Positions 34,737 through 42,836 of a stretch of 64,000 bases of DNA are shown one piece after another (positions within the stretch are counted from its first letter, which is position 1; each line of letters begins with the position of its first letter). The notes beneath the pieces were generated by a model. That model made no database searches and was not told the DNA's origin. It worked only from the letters and a program-made list of their open reading frames with translations. Location: assembly GCA_022825855.1 (NCBI GenBank), contig JAJDWB010000009.1, positions 307,173 through 371,172 on the forward strand, read 5' to 3'. Source of the stretch: Dehalococcoidia bacterium. GTDB lineage: Bacteria > Chloroflexota > Dehalococcoidia > Bin125. Made by a program: the position numbers and the translations under genes.

Positions 34737-35195
34737 TCAGCGCGGCGACATCGACTCCAGCACGCGGTACTCGGTGAAGTTGTCGGGCAGGCCCTCTGCC
34801 TCTGCAACCGCTCGCATCGCGTCGAGGGCGTCGTTCCAGCCCTGGGTCCAGCCTGCGCGGAAGCGCTCGGCGTAGGCGCTGTCCTCGCCCTCGCCGCGAG
34901 TGACGATGCGCTCGCCCAGGCGCTCGACTTCGCCGAACGGCAGACCGTCGGCGTAGCCCTGCGTCTCGACGGCGGCGAATGCCTGGTCGTAGGCCGCCTG
35001 CTCGGCCCGTCGCTGGTCGTCGGAGGTTTGCAGGTTGAACGGATCCAGCGTCGCGCCGATGATCGCCGCCATGAGCACGCCCAAGACCGTGGCGACCATG
35101 GTGTGCCGACCGATCGGGTCGTGGCCGCGTCGCCACCAGGAGCGCTCCTGCTCCTCGGTGCCCCAGGTTTTCAAGGAGGTTCGCCGCTCGCTCAT
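34737..35195 (-). CDS. Small one-TM protein, B-type paralog (B2)
   Basis: 152-aa protein of unknown function. A cytosolic N-terminus with SWWRRGHDPIGRH is followed by one membrane helix (VATVLGVLMAAIIGATL) and then DPFNLQT, a helical region with spaced glycines, and the motif RAGWTQGWNDALDAM near the C-terminus. It is paralogous to B1 (35596-36063), sharing WW-R-G-D, G-x-H before the helix, DP[LF]N just after it, and GWxxGWNxALD. Start 35195 overlaps the A2 stop (ATGA). It is the last member of the A1-B1-A2-B2 operon. Predicted topology puts the WN-A domain outside the cytoplasm. Confidence 0.75.
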   Translation of the reverse strand: MSERRTSLKTWGTEEQERSWWRRGHDPIGRHTMVATVLGVLMAAIIGATLDPFNLQTSDDQRRAEQAAYDQAFAAVETQGYADGLPFGEVERLGERIVTRGEGEDSAYAERFRAGWTQGWNDALDAMRAVAEAEGLPDNFTEYRVLESMSPR

Positions 35196-35575
35196 CGGCG
35201 CAGCGCTTCCCACTCCTGGAAGACGGATTCGACCTCCAGCTTGTTGCGCTTGGCATCGTTCAACGCGCGGCCAATCGCGTCGTTCCAGGCGAAGTCGTAG
35301 GAGCGGCGGAACCCGTCCTCCGGGTCGCCCGCGGCGAGCAGTTCGGACAGCGCCAACTGGGCCCGACCGGCGCCGTCCAGACGGCCCCGCTCAAAGGCCG
35401 CCTCGTAGCCGTCGATCCTGCCCTCACGCTGACCGCGAATCTCGGCCTTGGCGATCTCCTCGGGCGTGACCTGGTCGAGCACCGAGATCAGCCAGCCGAT
35501 TGCCGCGGTGACCGCCATCGCTGCGAGAAATGCAATCAGGACTTGTCGCGGCAGGTCGTAGCGAAGCAGGCGCAT
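35192..35575 (-). CDS. Small one-TM protein, A-type paralog (A2)
   Basis: 127-aa protein of unknown function. MRLLRYDLPRQ leads into a membrane helix (IAFLAAMAVTAAIGWLIS), then an acidic/basic helical domain with glycines at regular intervals (GQREGRIDGYEAAFERGRLDG), the motif YDFAWNDAIGRAL and an end WEALRR. It aligns along its length with A1 (36060-36455): L-x2-YD-PRQ, AFL, EGR...G, WN[DE]AI, WE[AS]LRR. I start at ATG 35575, six bases after a TACGCT box and without a Shine-Dalgarno site, so it may have its own leaderless promoter inside the operon. Confidence 0.75.
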   Translation of the reverse strand: MRLLRYDLPRQVLIAFLAAMAVTAAIGWLISVLDQVTPEEIAKAEIRGQREGRIDGYEAAFERGRLDGAGRAQLALSELLAAGDPEDGFRRSYDFAWNDAIGRALNDAKRNKLEVESVFQEWEALRR

Positions 35576-35595
35576 TGAGTGAGCGTACACGCGGG

Positions 35596-36063
35596 TCAGC
35601 GCCGCGGAATCCCGGCGAGCAGCTCAAGCTCGCGCCGTCGTTCATCTTCGGGGGCCGATGCTCGTGTGGCATCGGCCAGCTCGTCCAGAGCCGAGTTCCA
35701 GCCGGTCATCCAGCCCTCCCGGAGTCCGCGCACCCAGGGCGCGTCGCGGTCGGCGTGTTCCAGGCCGAGCAGTACCAGGGTGCGACTGCGGCCTTCCTCG
35801 ATGCCGCGCTGCTTGCCCTCCTCGTAGGCGACGTCGTACTCCTCATCGAACGCGGCCAACTCGACTTCCGGCAGATCAAACTCGGTTGTCACATTGAGCG
35901 GATCGAAGACGACGCCGACCACGGCGACCAGCGCAATCGCGACGGCGAATGCCAGGATCGAGTGCATCCCGGTGAAGTCGGCGCCGCGCTGCCACCAGGC
36001 GCCTGCGGCGGGATCGTAGCTGCGGTAGTTGCTGAGCGGGCGGCGACCGGATCGTCTGCTCAT
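35596..36063 (-). CDS. Small one-TM protein, B-type paralog (B1)
   Basis: 155-aa protein of unknown function: an N-terminal Arg-rich NYRSYDPAAGAWWQRGADFTG, one membrane helix (about residues 34-54), DPLNVTT immediately after it, a Glu-rich helical region (AYEEGKQRGIEEGRSR) and REGWMTGWNSALDEL near the C-terminus. It is paralogous to B2. The ATG at 36063 overlaps the A1 stop (ATGA, 36060-36063), the same junction as between A2 and B2. Twenty bases separate its stop from A2. Confidence 0.75.
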   Translation of the reverse strand: MSRRSGRRPLSNYRSYDPAAGAWWQRGADFTGMHSILAFAVAIALVAVVGVVFDPLNVTTEFDLPEVELAAFDEEYDVAYEEGKQRGIEEGRSRTLVLLGLEHADRDAPWVRGLREGWMTGWNSALDELADATRASAPEDERRRELELLAGIPRR

Positions 36064-36455
36064 CTTCGCAACGACTCCCAGTAGGTGTGCCGCCGCAACT
36101 GGATGGTCGGCGCGCTGGCCGCCTCGTCGATGGCGACCTCGATCGCCTCATTCCACGCCTGTTCGAAGGCTAACTCGCGACCCTCTGCAAACGTTCCGGA
36201 TGCGGCGACGATCTCCACGTCGTTGCGCGCCGCGAGAAATCCCTCCTCGCGGCCGTCCCGCAGGCCATCGGCGAGACCGTGGGTGCGGCCCTCGGCTTGA
36301 CCGGTCTCCGTCGTCTGCTCGACCACCGACGGCGGAGAGCGCCAGAAAAACGTGATGATCAGGCCACAGGCAATTGCGACGGCCAAGCCAAGCAGGAACG
36401 CCTTGACGCTCTGTCGGGGAATGTCGTACTGCCAGAGGGAGCGGAGGGTGGCCAC
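36060..36455 (-). CDS. Small one-TM protein, A-type paralog (A1)
   Basis: 131-aa first gene of the four-gene operon. LWQYDIPRQSVKAFL leads into a membrane helix (about residues 17-38), then TGQAEGRTHGLADGLRDGREEGF, a glycine-every-four-residues helix suited to close helix packing, and the motif FEQAWNEAIEVAIDEA before the end WESLRR. The start is GTG. No recognised domain. The family-wide features are one TM helix, a Gly-heptad-like helix and a WNxA[IL] motif. Function is unknown; a membrane-anchored oligomeric assembly is inference. Confidence 0.75.
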   Translation of the reverse strand: MATLRSLWQYDIPRQSVKAFLLGLAVAIACGLIITFFWRSPPSVVEQTTETGQAEGRTHGLADGLRDGREEGFLAARNDVEIVAASGTFAEGRELAFEQAWNEAIEVAIDEAASAPTIQLRRHTYWESLRR

Positions 36456-36527
36456 GCCTGCGAGTCTCGCATGACTCGATCTGACGGGCCAGAGGACGCT
36501 CCGGTGGGGCGGGGTCAGGTGTCCGGC

Positions 36528-36587
36528 GGAACTTTTTTCTGTCGGGAGCTTTTTGGCCTGATCTCCAGTGTTTTACTGGGAATCGTG
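36528..36587. repeat. Intergenic element, copy 1 (T-run plus CCAGT-ACTGG hairpin)
   Basis: Within the gene-free stretch 36456-36838, the sequence starting GGAACTTTTTTCTG (36528) and ending at ACTGGGAATCGTG (36587) resembles 53732-53790: GGAA[CT]TTTTTTCTG, then a variable middle with GAT, then ACTGGGAAT[CT]GTG. It includes a hairpin CCAGT (36565-36569)/ACTGG (36575-36579). The rest of the 383-base gap shows no convincing gene. It lies 73 bases upstream of A1. Confidence 0.5.
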
Positions 36588-36838
36588 AGATTCGGGGGAT
36601 CAATTTGGGCTAGTTTCGCGTGTGTTCTGCCAGGTTGAGGCACAATTTGGGAAGATTCGCACAGGCGCACGGTATTGGCGAGGCGGAGCCGGGAAGCGGG
36701 CGGGATGGGGGTGGTCGGAGGACGGATCGACATGATGAGCGGCACCTCTCGTCGTTAGAGCTTGTGACGAACAAGCGTACTGTTGCGAGAGGTACTCGTC
36801 AATATGTTCGATGAGCGGCGTTGGCCGATGACCGGCAC

Positions 36839-37135
36839 TCAATCGAGCACGACGCCGGGAGAGGCGCCGCCGGCGACTGGGGGGAAGATGTCCAGTTCGC
36901 TGTCCGGCGTGACGCGGCTCTGGAGACCCTCGATGTGGCGGATGTCGCGGCCGTCGACCATGATCGCGACGAAGCGGCGCACGGCGCCGTCTTCGTCGAA
37001 GAGCTGCTTCTGCAGGCCCTCGTGCTCAGCGCTCAGGCGCGCGAGGACTGCCTCGATCGTGTCGGGAGGATCGGGCATCTCGACGCTGCGGCCGCCAACG
37101 ATAGGCCGCAGCGTCGCGTAGAAGCGGATTTGCAT
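36839..37135 (-). CDS. MoaD/ThiS-like ubiquitin-fold sulfur carrier with C-terminal extension
   Basis: 98-aa beta-grasp protein: MQIRFYATLRPIVGGR at the start and SELDIFPPVAGG near the end, the usual MoaD C-terminus whose terminal Gly is thiocarboxylated for pterin cofactor synthesis. Here eight more residues (ASPGVVLD) follow the diglycine, so the Gly-Gly is not terminal and would need proteolysis to become active. It lies upstream of neither moaE nor moeB but directly before a tungsten-type aldehyde oxidoreductase on the same strand (order in transcription: this gene follows A/B operon DNA region, then AOR lies upstream of it), consistent with supplying that enzyme's pterin cofactor. Confidence 0.8.
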   Translation of the reverse strand: MQIRFYATLRPIVGGRSVEMPDPPDTIEAVLARLSAEHEGLQKQLFDEDGAVRRFVAIMVDGRDIRHIEGLQSRVTPDSELDIFPPVAGGASPGVVLD

Positions 37136-37159
37136 GGCTTCTGCGGGCCCTCATCCTCG

Positions 37160-37180
37160 CCCTCTCCCGGAAGGAGAGGG
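37160..37180. terminator. Hairpin CCCTCTCC-CGGAA-GGAGAGGG
   Basis: Perfect 8-bp stem (37160-37167 with 37173-37180) and a five-base loop between the AOR and MoaD-like genes. It resembles the dispersed CCCTCTCCCGGAAGGAGAGGG-type palindromes common in intergenic DNA of environmental bacteria. It could terminate or attenuate AOR transcription. Confidence 0.5.
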
Positions 37181-37190
37181 GACTGGAACG

Positions 37191-39068
37191 CTACGCGATG
37201 ATCTCGAGTTCGCGCAGCTTGGCCTCGCCGACGACGCCGTCGTCCCAGCCGCGGGCGTCGTAGTACTGCTCCTTCATCTGGTCGAGTTCGCAGATGTGGC
37301 CTTCTGCCGGGCCGGTCGCCGGTTCGTTGAGGAAGCGGTCGGGCAGTGAGTCGTCGGAGCCGTCGAAGCCGGCCAGGTTGTTGAAGTAGCGCTCGAGGTT
37401 GTAGATGCGCTCGCCGGCGACCATCACGTCTTCCTCGGACATGGGCAGGCCGACGACCGTCTCGTAGAGCGCGGCGTACTCGGGCGCGCCGACCGCGAAG
37501 GCGGAGAACTTGCAGAGGTCGAGCGAGTCGGAGAAGGCGTGCAGGTCCTGGAAGATCTTGAGCAGCGGGCCCTTGCCGTCCCACTCCAGCGGATCGGTCT
37601 TGACCGGGATGCCGAGCAGCTCGGAGGCCGGCGTGTAGCCGCGCAGGTGGCAGGCGCCCCGGTTCGAGGTGGCGTAGCCCAGGCCCTCGCCCTTGATCCC
37701 GCGCGGGTCGTAGGCCGGGACCGCCTGGCCCTTGACCGTCATCGAGATCTCCGGGTGTCCCCAGGCCGCGGCGGCCTTGGCCGTGCCCTGGCCCAGGGTC
37801 TGTCCGATGCCGGACGAGCCCATCGCCATCTCTTCGGTCACGCGGACCATGCCGGCGCCGTCGCCCCAGTCGAGCGGGGTGTCGACGTAGCCGCGCTCGG
37901 AGGCCTCCATGTACATCGAGATCACGTTGCCGATCTCGATGGCGTCCATGCCGTAGTCGTTGCACTGGTCGATGACCTTGGCGATCACGCCCGGGTCGTC
38001 GTTGCCGCAGTTGGCGCCCAGCGACCAGGCCGGCTCGTACTCGAAGGACTCCATCTTCAGGCCGGCGTGCGGACCCTCGGTGATTTCGACTTCCTTCTTG
38101 CAGGCGACCGGGCAGGCGTGACAGGTCGGCTCTTCGACCAGCAGACCGCCGTGCCGCACCCGCTCGCCCGACACGGCCTCGGCAGCGTCGGCGTCGGTCT
38201 GGGTCATCTGGGAGTTCTTGGTGCCGAGCGCGCCGACGGCGTTGACGGCGTTCATCAACACGTTGGTGCCGTAGGCCGAGAGTGCGCCTGAACCCTCCTT
38301 GAGCTCGCTGGCCAGGTTGCCGCGCTCGGAGGGAGCGGACGGCGCGGTGACGGGCGACTCCATGATCAGCTTGAGGTGCTGTCCCTGAGCCTCGCGGAAT
38401 TTCTCGCGCGCCTCGCCCTGCTCGGGCCGCCAGCGGCCGTCGCGCGTGCCGCGCACGACCACGCACTTGAGGTTCTTCATGCCGGCGACGGCGCCGGTGC
38501 CGCCGCGTCCGGCGGCGCGATCGTCCTCGTTGAGGAACGAGGCGAAGAGCACGCCGTTCTCGCCGGCCTGACCGATCGACATGACCGAAACGTCGGAGCG
38601 GTTGCCCTTGTCGGAGCCGAAGTGGGCGACGGTGTCGTGGATGCCCTTGCCCCAGATCTCCGAGGCGTCCCTGATCGCGACTTCGCCGCCCTCGACTTCG
38701 AGGTAGACCGGCGAGTCCGCCTTACCGGTAATCAGTACGGCGTCGAAGCCGGCCCAGCGCAACCGAGCCGCCGACCAGCCGCCCATGTGAGAGTCGGTGA
38801 CGGTGCCGGTCAGGGGCGACTTGGTCACGAAGGCCAGGCGGCCCGACATGGTCACCTCGGTACCGGTCAGCGGACCGTTGACCAGGGCAAGCATGTTGTC
38901 GTCCGACATCGGATCGACTTCGGGACCGTTGTCGAGCAGGTACTTGACGCCCAACCCTCGAGCGCCGATGTACTTGCGGGCGTCGTCCTCGTTGATGCCC
39001 TCGTAGGAAACCGTGCGGTCGCTCAGATTGACTCGCGCCACGCGATTCGCAAAGCCGCCAAGTGCCAT
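37191..39068 (-). CDS. Aldehyde:ferredoxin oxidoreductase family (tungsten/molybdopterin, 4Fe-4S)
   Basis: 625-aa AOR. The N-terminal domain has RVARVNLSDRTVSYEGIN, YIGARGLGVKYLLDNG and NGPLTGTEVTMSGR with the pterin-binding SHMGGWSAARLRWAG and RGGTGAVAGMKNLK segments. The [4Fe-4S] ligands are EPTCHACPVACKKEVE (C-x2-C-x3-C) plus the distal Cys in DSLDLCKFSAF. The family oxidises aldehydes to acids, reducing ferredoxin, and usually binds tungsten. A GAAGGGA site precedes ATG 39068. The MoaD-like gene downstream supports pterin cofactor use. The substrate could be aldehydes from amino acid or glycolaldehyde-type metabolism; it is not assignable from sequence. Confidence 0.92.
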   Translation of the reverse strand: MALGGFANRVARVNLSDRTVSYEGINEDDARKYIGARGLGVKYLLDNGPEVDPMSDDNMLALVNGPLTGTEVTMSGRLAFVTKSPLTGTVTDSHMGGWSAARLRWAGFDAVLITGKADSPVYLEVEGGEVAIRDASEIWGKGIHDTVAHFGSDKGNRSDVSVMSIGQAGENGVLFASFLNEDDRAAGRGGTGAVAGMKNLKCVVVRGTRDGRWRPEQGEAREKFREAQGQHLKLIMESPVTAPSAPSERGNLASELKEGSGALSAYGTNVLMNAVNAVGALGTKNSQMTQTDADAAEAVSGERVRHGGLLVEEPTCHACPVACKKEVEITEGPHAGLKMESFEYEPAWSLGANCGNDDPGVIAKVIDQCNDYGMDAIEIGNVISMYMEASERGYVDTPLDWGDGAGMVRVTEEMAMGSSGIGQTLGQGTAKAAAAWGHPEISMTVKGQAVPAYDPRGIKGEGLGYATSNRGACHLRGYTPASELLGIPVKTDPLEWDGKGPLLKIFQDLHAFSDSLDLCKFSAFAVGAPEYAALYETVVGLPMSEEDVMVAGERIYNLERYFNNLAGFDGSDDSLPDRFLNEPATGPAEGHICELDQMKEQYYDARGWDDGVVGEAKLRELEIIA

Positions 39069-39175
39069 GATTGGGTCCCTTCACCATCGCTCTGGTTTGC
39101 GCCGTCAAAGATAGCGGATTGTCAGCGCTGTCCATCGCCAACGGTCGGTAGAATGACCACAACGAGGAACGGGTG

Positions 39176-39730
39176 ATGGTCACACAGATGACGACCCTGA
39201 CACTGCCGCACACACCTGATCTGTTGCGGGCGGAGTTCGAGTTCGAGCGCTCGACAAACAAAGCCGTTCGATCCGCCAATCACGAGTTCATCAACGAACA
39301 GTTCCCTGAACACTGGACCGTCGTGTACGAGGGTGGTCAGTTCGCGGCGTTTGACGATCCTCAGCAGTTTCTGGCGTTCCTCAGGAGCTTGAGCCCATTC
39401 GTCTGCGATAGCGCTTCCGCCATGCCTCCCTGGAATCCGTACGCCAGCGAGTCGAGGGTCAGCGATCTGACGGACGCGGAGTTAGCGGAACTGGGCGACA
39501 ATCATGCCTTCTGGAAGGAGCACGTCGACCAGTTGGTGGACGACTACCCACACGACTGGATCGTCGTGTACGGCGGAGGCAAGGTTGCGACTGTGACCGA
39601 CCAACGCGAACTCTGGGTGTTGCAGCACAGCTTCGACCCGATCACGTGGAAGGTCAGCGTTCGATCGTCCCCGCGCAAGCCGCGCTCTCGCTGGTTGTCG
39701 CATGGTCCTCACCGCGCTGGCGGCCAATGA
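39176..39730 (+). CDS. Small protein with two DUF5678-like repeats, coupled to a retropepsin-like protease
   Basis: 184-aa soluble protein. Two halves share a pattern: NHEFINEQFPEHWTVVYEGG followed by QFAAFDDPQQFLAFLRS, and NHAFWKEHVDQLVDDYPHDW followed by IVVYGGGKVATVTDQRE. The pattern (helix, W-[TI]-VVY-x-G-G-x-V/F-A strand pair, helix) resembles short DUF5678 domains. The ATG at 39176 has GAGG at good spacing. The stop overlaps the protease gene (ATGA), so the two are coproduced. It may be a regulator, substrate or chaperone of the protease; no function is established. Confidence 0.7.
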   Translation: MVTQMTTLTLPHTPDLLRAEFEFERSTNKAVRSANHEFINEQFPEHWTVVYEGGQFAAFDDPQQFLAFLRSLSPFVCDSASAMPPWNPYASESRVSDLTDAELAELGDNHAFWKEHVDQLVDDYPHDWIVVYGGGKVATVTDQRELWVLQHSFDPITWKVSVRSSPRKPRSRWLSHGPHRAGGQ

Positions 39731-40215
39731 ACCGAGTTGTCAACGGCTGGCTTCAGTCTGAGGACCGGCTGGTTGGACACCGGCTGCTTAACGATCTGGC
39801 GCCGTTCGTTTCAGGCCGGATCATCGCCGGCGACGACCAACTCGACGTGGATTTTCTCATCGACTCCGGCTCGGACACGACCACTCTAATGCCAGATGAC
39901 GCGTACAAGTTGCTAGGCGACCGATATCTAGCCCTACCGTTCTCGTATGACTCCTCAGCGATTGACATCTCCGGCGTCGGAGGCAGCTATCGGGCGTTGC
40001 CTCTTGAAGTCACGCTGAGAATGCGGGACGAACACGACGACCCGCTATCAATCAGCCAGACGGTCTGGATCGCAGAGCCGGATCCGGGCGAACCGTCACT
40101 GACTGGCAACTGGACATTGCCCTCTATCTTCGGCCGCGACGCGATCCGACCCGGCGACTTCCGGCTTAGCTACATCGACTACACCGTCAGCCTGATCCGG
40201 CCCGACGACGGGTAA
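39727..40215 (+). CDS. Retropepsin-like aspartic protease
   Basis: 162-aa single-domain aspartic protease of the retroviral/gag-polyprotein type. The active-site loop is VDFLIDSGSDTTTLMP (Asp-Ser-Gly), followed by the flap-like region ISGVGGSYRALPLEV and the conserved closing LPSIFGRDAIRP, the hydrophobic-hydrophobic-G-x-D motif of retropepsins. Such enzymes work as dimers. No signal peptide or membrane helix, so it is cytoplasmic. The start overlaps the upstream gene by 4 bp. Confidence 0.82.
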   Translation: MNRVVNGWLQSEDRLVGHRLLNDLAPFVSGRIIAGDDQLDVDFLIDSGSDTTTLMPDDAYKLLGDRYLALPFSYDSSAIDISGVGGSYRALPLEVTLRMRDEHDDPLSISQTVWIAEPDPGEPSLTGNWTLPSIFGRDAIRPGDFRLSYIDYTVSLIRPDDG

Positions 40216-40220
40216 GGCTG

Positions 40221-41855
40221 CTACGGACGCATGCCGTACCTGACGCGGACTCCGAGCTGACTTGGCAACTGGGTTTCGTATGCGATCTTGAGCCACTCGG
40301 CGAGCATCGGTCTCGTGTCGCGCGGGTCGATGATCTCCTCGACCGCGAAGGCCTCGGCGGCCGAGAAGGGGTCGCGCAGCGCGATCAAGCGCTCCTCGAT
40401 TGCCTGACGGTGCGCCGCCGGATCGGCCGCCGCCTCGATCTCGCGTCGGTAGGCGGCAGCGACTCCGCCTTCGATCGGCAGCGAGCCCCACTCGCCCGAC
40501 GGCCAGGCGATGCGGAAGCAGAAGCGGCTGAAATCCTGGTGCGCGCCGCCCGCGACGCCGTAGAGCCGCCGCACGACGACGGTCGCCCAGGGCACTTGCG
40601 AGTCGTTGATCGCGGCGGCCGCCTTGACGCCGGCGCGGAGCGTGCCGGCCGACTCTCCCGGTCGGCCGATCAGGAATCCGGGCTGGTCGGCGAGATTGAC
40701 GATCGGCAGGTGGAAGACGTCGCAGAGGTCGACGAACTTCTCGAACTTGCGCGCCTCTTTCGCGCCCATCGCGCCGCCGTAGTGCATCGGATCGTTGGCC
40801 AGCAGGCCGATCGGCATACCGCCGATCCTGGCAAAGCCGGTCACCTGGGCGCGACCGTAGTAGCGGCCGATCTCGAAGAAGGAGTCCCGATCGACGATCA
40901 GATCGATCATCCGGCGCACGTTGTAGCCGCGGTTGCGATGCCTGGGGACGATCGAGGCCAGTCGATCTTCCCGCCGCTCCGGCGGGTCGCTGCACTCGGT
41001 CACGGGCGGCAACTGGTGCACGTTGGTCGGGAGAAATGAGAGAAACCGGCGAATCTGGCGCATCGCGTCCGCTTCGTCCTCGGCGTCGTTGTCGACGACG
41101 CCGCTGCTGCGGGCGTGGACCTTGTAGCCGCCGAGCTCTTCTTTGGTCAGCTTCTCGCCCATCGATCGCTCGACCAGCGGCGGCCCGCCGGCGAAGACCT
41201 GCGACGAACCGCGGACCATGATGGAGAAGTGGGAGGCGGGCACCTCGGCCGCCGGCAGTCCGGCGACCGAGCCCAGAGCCGCCGAGACCACCGGCGATTG
41301 GGACATCAGCTTGCCCCAGCGCTCGGGCCAGAACAGCTCGGGCAGGTAGGTCCGGCCCATCTCGGCCGTGGCGCGGATGTCGCCGCCGAATCCGTCGATC
41401 AGACGGATCATCGGGATCTGCATCTCGATTGCCAGCGACTCGATGTGTCCGCTCTTGTCGCCGCCGCTGTGAATCCGGATCTTGCCGCCGTTGCCGGACT
41501 CGGCCTCGGAGCCGCTGCGCGGCCGCGAGGTGAAATCGCCGCCCGACACCGCCACCGGACGGCCGTCGATCTGTCCGGTGCCGATCACAGTGGCGGCCGG
41601 ATGGAAGCCCACCAGTTGGCCGTCGTCGTCGTAGTAGCCGGCTCCGGCCAGGATGCCGCGCTCGCGGAAGGAGCGCTGATCGAGCAGCAGGTCGATCCGT
41701 TCGCGGACCGTCAGGTTGCCGCGATCATGCTGCTGCCTGACGCGATCGGGACCGCCCATCTGCCTGGCGAGTTCCTGGCGGTGCGCTATCTGTTCGATCT
41801 CAGGCTGCCAGACCGGCTGCTTCGAGTCGGAGGTTGGTGGGGACTGTTCCGTCAT
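40221..41855 (-). CDS. Acyl-CoA carboxylase carboxyltransferase subunit (divergent paralog)
   Basis: 544-aa carboxyltransferase of the MmdA/PccB superfamily. Motifs: DRGNLTVRERIDLLLDQRSF, RLIDGFGGDIRATAE, SHFSIMVRGSSQVFAGGPPLVE, GLLANDPMHYGGAMGAKEARK, NLADQPGFLIGRPGE and the final EEIIDPRDTRPMLAEWL. The N-terminus is Gln-rich. It is clearly different from the copy at 7899-9461, suggesting another acyl-CoA substrate. No biotin carboxylase gene is adjacent. A GGGAG site precedes ATG 41855. Confidence 0.88.
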   Translation of the reverse strand: MTEQSPPTSDSKQPVWQPEIEQIAHRQELARQMGGPDRVRQQHDRGNLTVRERIDLLLDQRSFRERGILAGAGYYDDDGQLVGFHPAATVIGTGQIDGRPVAVSGGDFTSRPRSGSEAESGNGGKIRIHSGGDKSGHIESLAIEMQIPMIRLIDGFGGDIRATAEMGRTYLPELFWPERWGKLMSQSPVVSAALGSVAGLPAAEVPASHFSIMVRGSSQVFAGGPPLVERSMGEKLTKEELGGYKVHARSSGVVDNDAEDEADAMRQIRRFLSFLPTNVHQLPPVTECSDPPERREDRLASIVPRHRNRGYNVRRMIDLIVDRDSFFEIGRYYGRAQVTGFARIGGMPIGLLANDPMHYGGAMGAKEARKFEKFVDLCDVFHLPIVNLADQPGFLIGRPGESAGTLRAGVKAAAAINDSQVPWATVVVRRLYGVAGGAHQDFSRFCFRIAWPSGEWGSLPIEGGVAAAYRREIEAAADPAAHRQAIEERLIALRDPFSAAEAFAVEEIIDPRDTRPMLAEWLKIAYETQLPSQLGVRVRYGMRP

Positions 41856-41964
41856 GATCTACTCCCAGCGCTCTCCTGAGTATCGCGCAGGCCGACGCGC
41901 GGTCGGATCGGCGCTATCTTCAACTCAACACTCGCCGCAGTGCCCAGCGACATCGAGGTACGTC

Positions 41965-42777
41965 ATGCCTACGTCTGCCATCACGATTGAGCCCCTGACC
42001 CCGACGATCGGCGCCACCGTTCACGGCGTCGACCTGACCGAGCCGCTCGACGAAGAAACGTTCCGGTTCATCTACGACGCCTGGATGGAGCACCTGGTGC
42101 TCTTCTTCCACGACCAGCCGATGACGCCCGACCAGCACCTCGACTTCGGCCGCCGCTTCGGCGATCTGCACATTCATCCGGCTGCGCCGTACGTCCACGG
42201 CAACCCCGAGTTGATGCGGATCTACACCGACAAGGACTCGTTCCGAAACAACGGCGAACGCTGGCATTCCGACGTCTCGGCCGACGAAGAGCCGCCGATG
42301 GCCTCAATCCTGCACATCCACCAGATCCCGACCAAGGGCGGCGACACTTGCTGGTCCAATATGTATGCAGCCTGGGACGGTCTCTCGCCGCAGATGCAGG
42401 CGCTGCTGGAGCCGCTGACGGCGCTGCACGCTTCGGATTACTCCGGTCAGTACGGCGACCACAAGCCGCAACGGGAATCGCCGCGCGCGGTTCACCCGAT
42501 TGCGCGCACACATCCGGTCACCGGGCGCAAGGCGCTGTTCGTCAACTCGAGCTTCACCAGGCGAATCGTCGAGCTACCGGTCGAGGAGAGCGACGCGATC
42601 CTGGCCTTCCTCTACGAGCATGTGAAGAATGTCAACTTCCAGTGCCGGTTCCAGTGGGGCGCCAACTCCGTCGCACTGTGGGACAACCGCTGCACCCAGC
42701 ACATGGCGATCTGGGACTACTACCCTGAATCGCGCAGCGGTATCCGCGTCACGATCAAGGGCGACAAGCCGTTCTAG
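41965..42777 (+). CDS. TauD/TfdA family Fe(II)/2-oxoglutarate dioxygenase
   Basis: 270-aa TauD-family enzyme. The iron ligands are RWHSDVSADEEPP (H-x-D) and the distal His in DNRCTQHMAIWDYYP, followed by SRSGIRVTIKGDKP with the 2-oxoglutarate-binding Arg. The start IEPLTPTIGATVHGVDLTEPL is typical. Family members release sulfite from taurine or cleave aryloxyalkanoates; the substrate here is unknown. ATG 41965 follows a GAGGTA site. Confidence 0.9.
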   Translation: MPTSAITIEPLTPTIGATVHGVDLTEPLDEETFRFIYDAWMEHLVLFFHDQPMTPDQHLDFGRRFGDLHIHPAAPYVHGNPELMRIYTDKDSFRNNGERWHSDVSADEEPPMASILHIHQIPTKGGDTCWSNMYAAWDGLSPQMQALLEPLTALHASDYSGQYGDHKPQRESPRAVHPIARTHPVTGRKALFVNSSFTRRIVELPVEESDAILAFLYEHVKNVNFQCRFQWGANSVALWDNRCTQHMAIWDYYPESRSGIRVTIKGDKPF

Positions 42778-42836
42778 CCGGACGCGAGACCTCGCGACAG
42801 CGGTGACCGGGCGGACAAGATTGAGGTGCTGTTGGC

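Noticed and set aside
36528..36587. Intrinsic terminator
   Set aside because: On the plus strand the T-run precedes the hairpin, and on the minus strand the hairpin is followed by an A-run, so neither strand has the stem-then-U-tract order.
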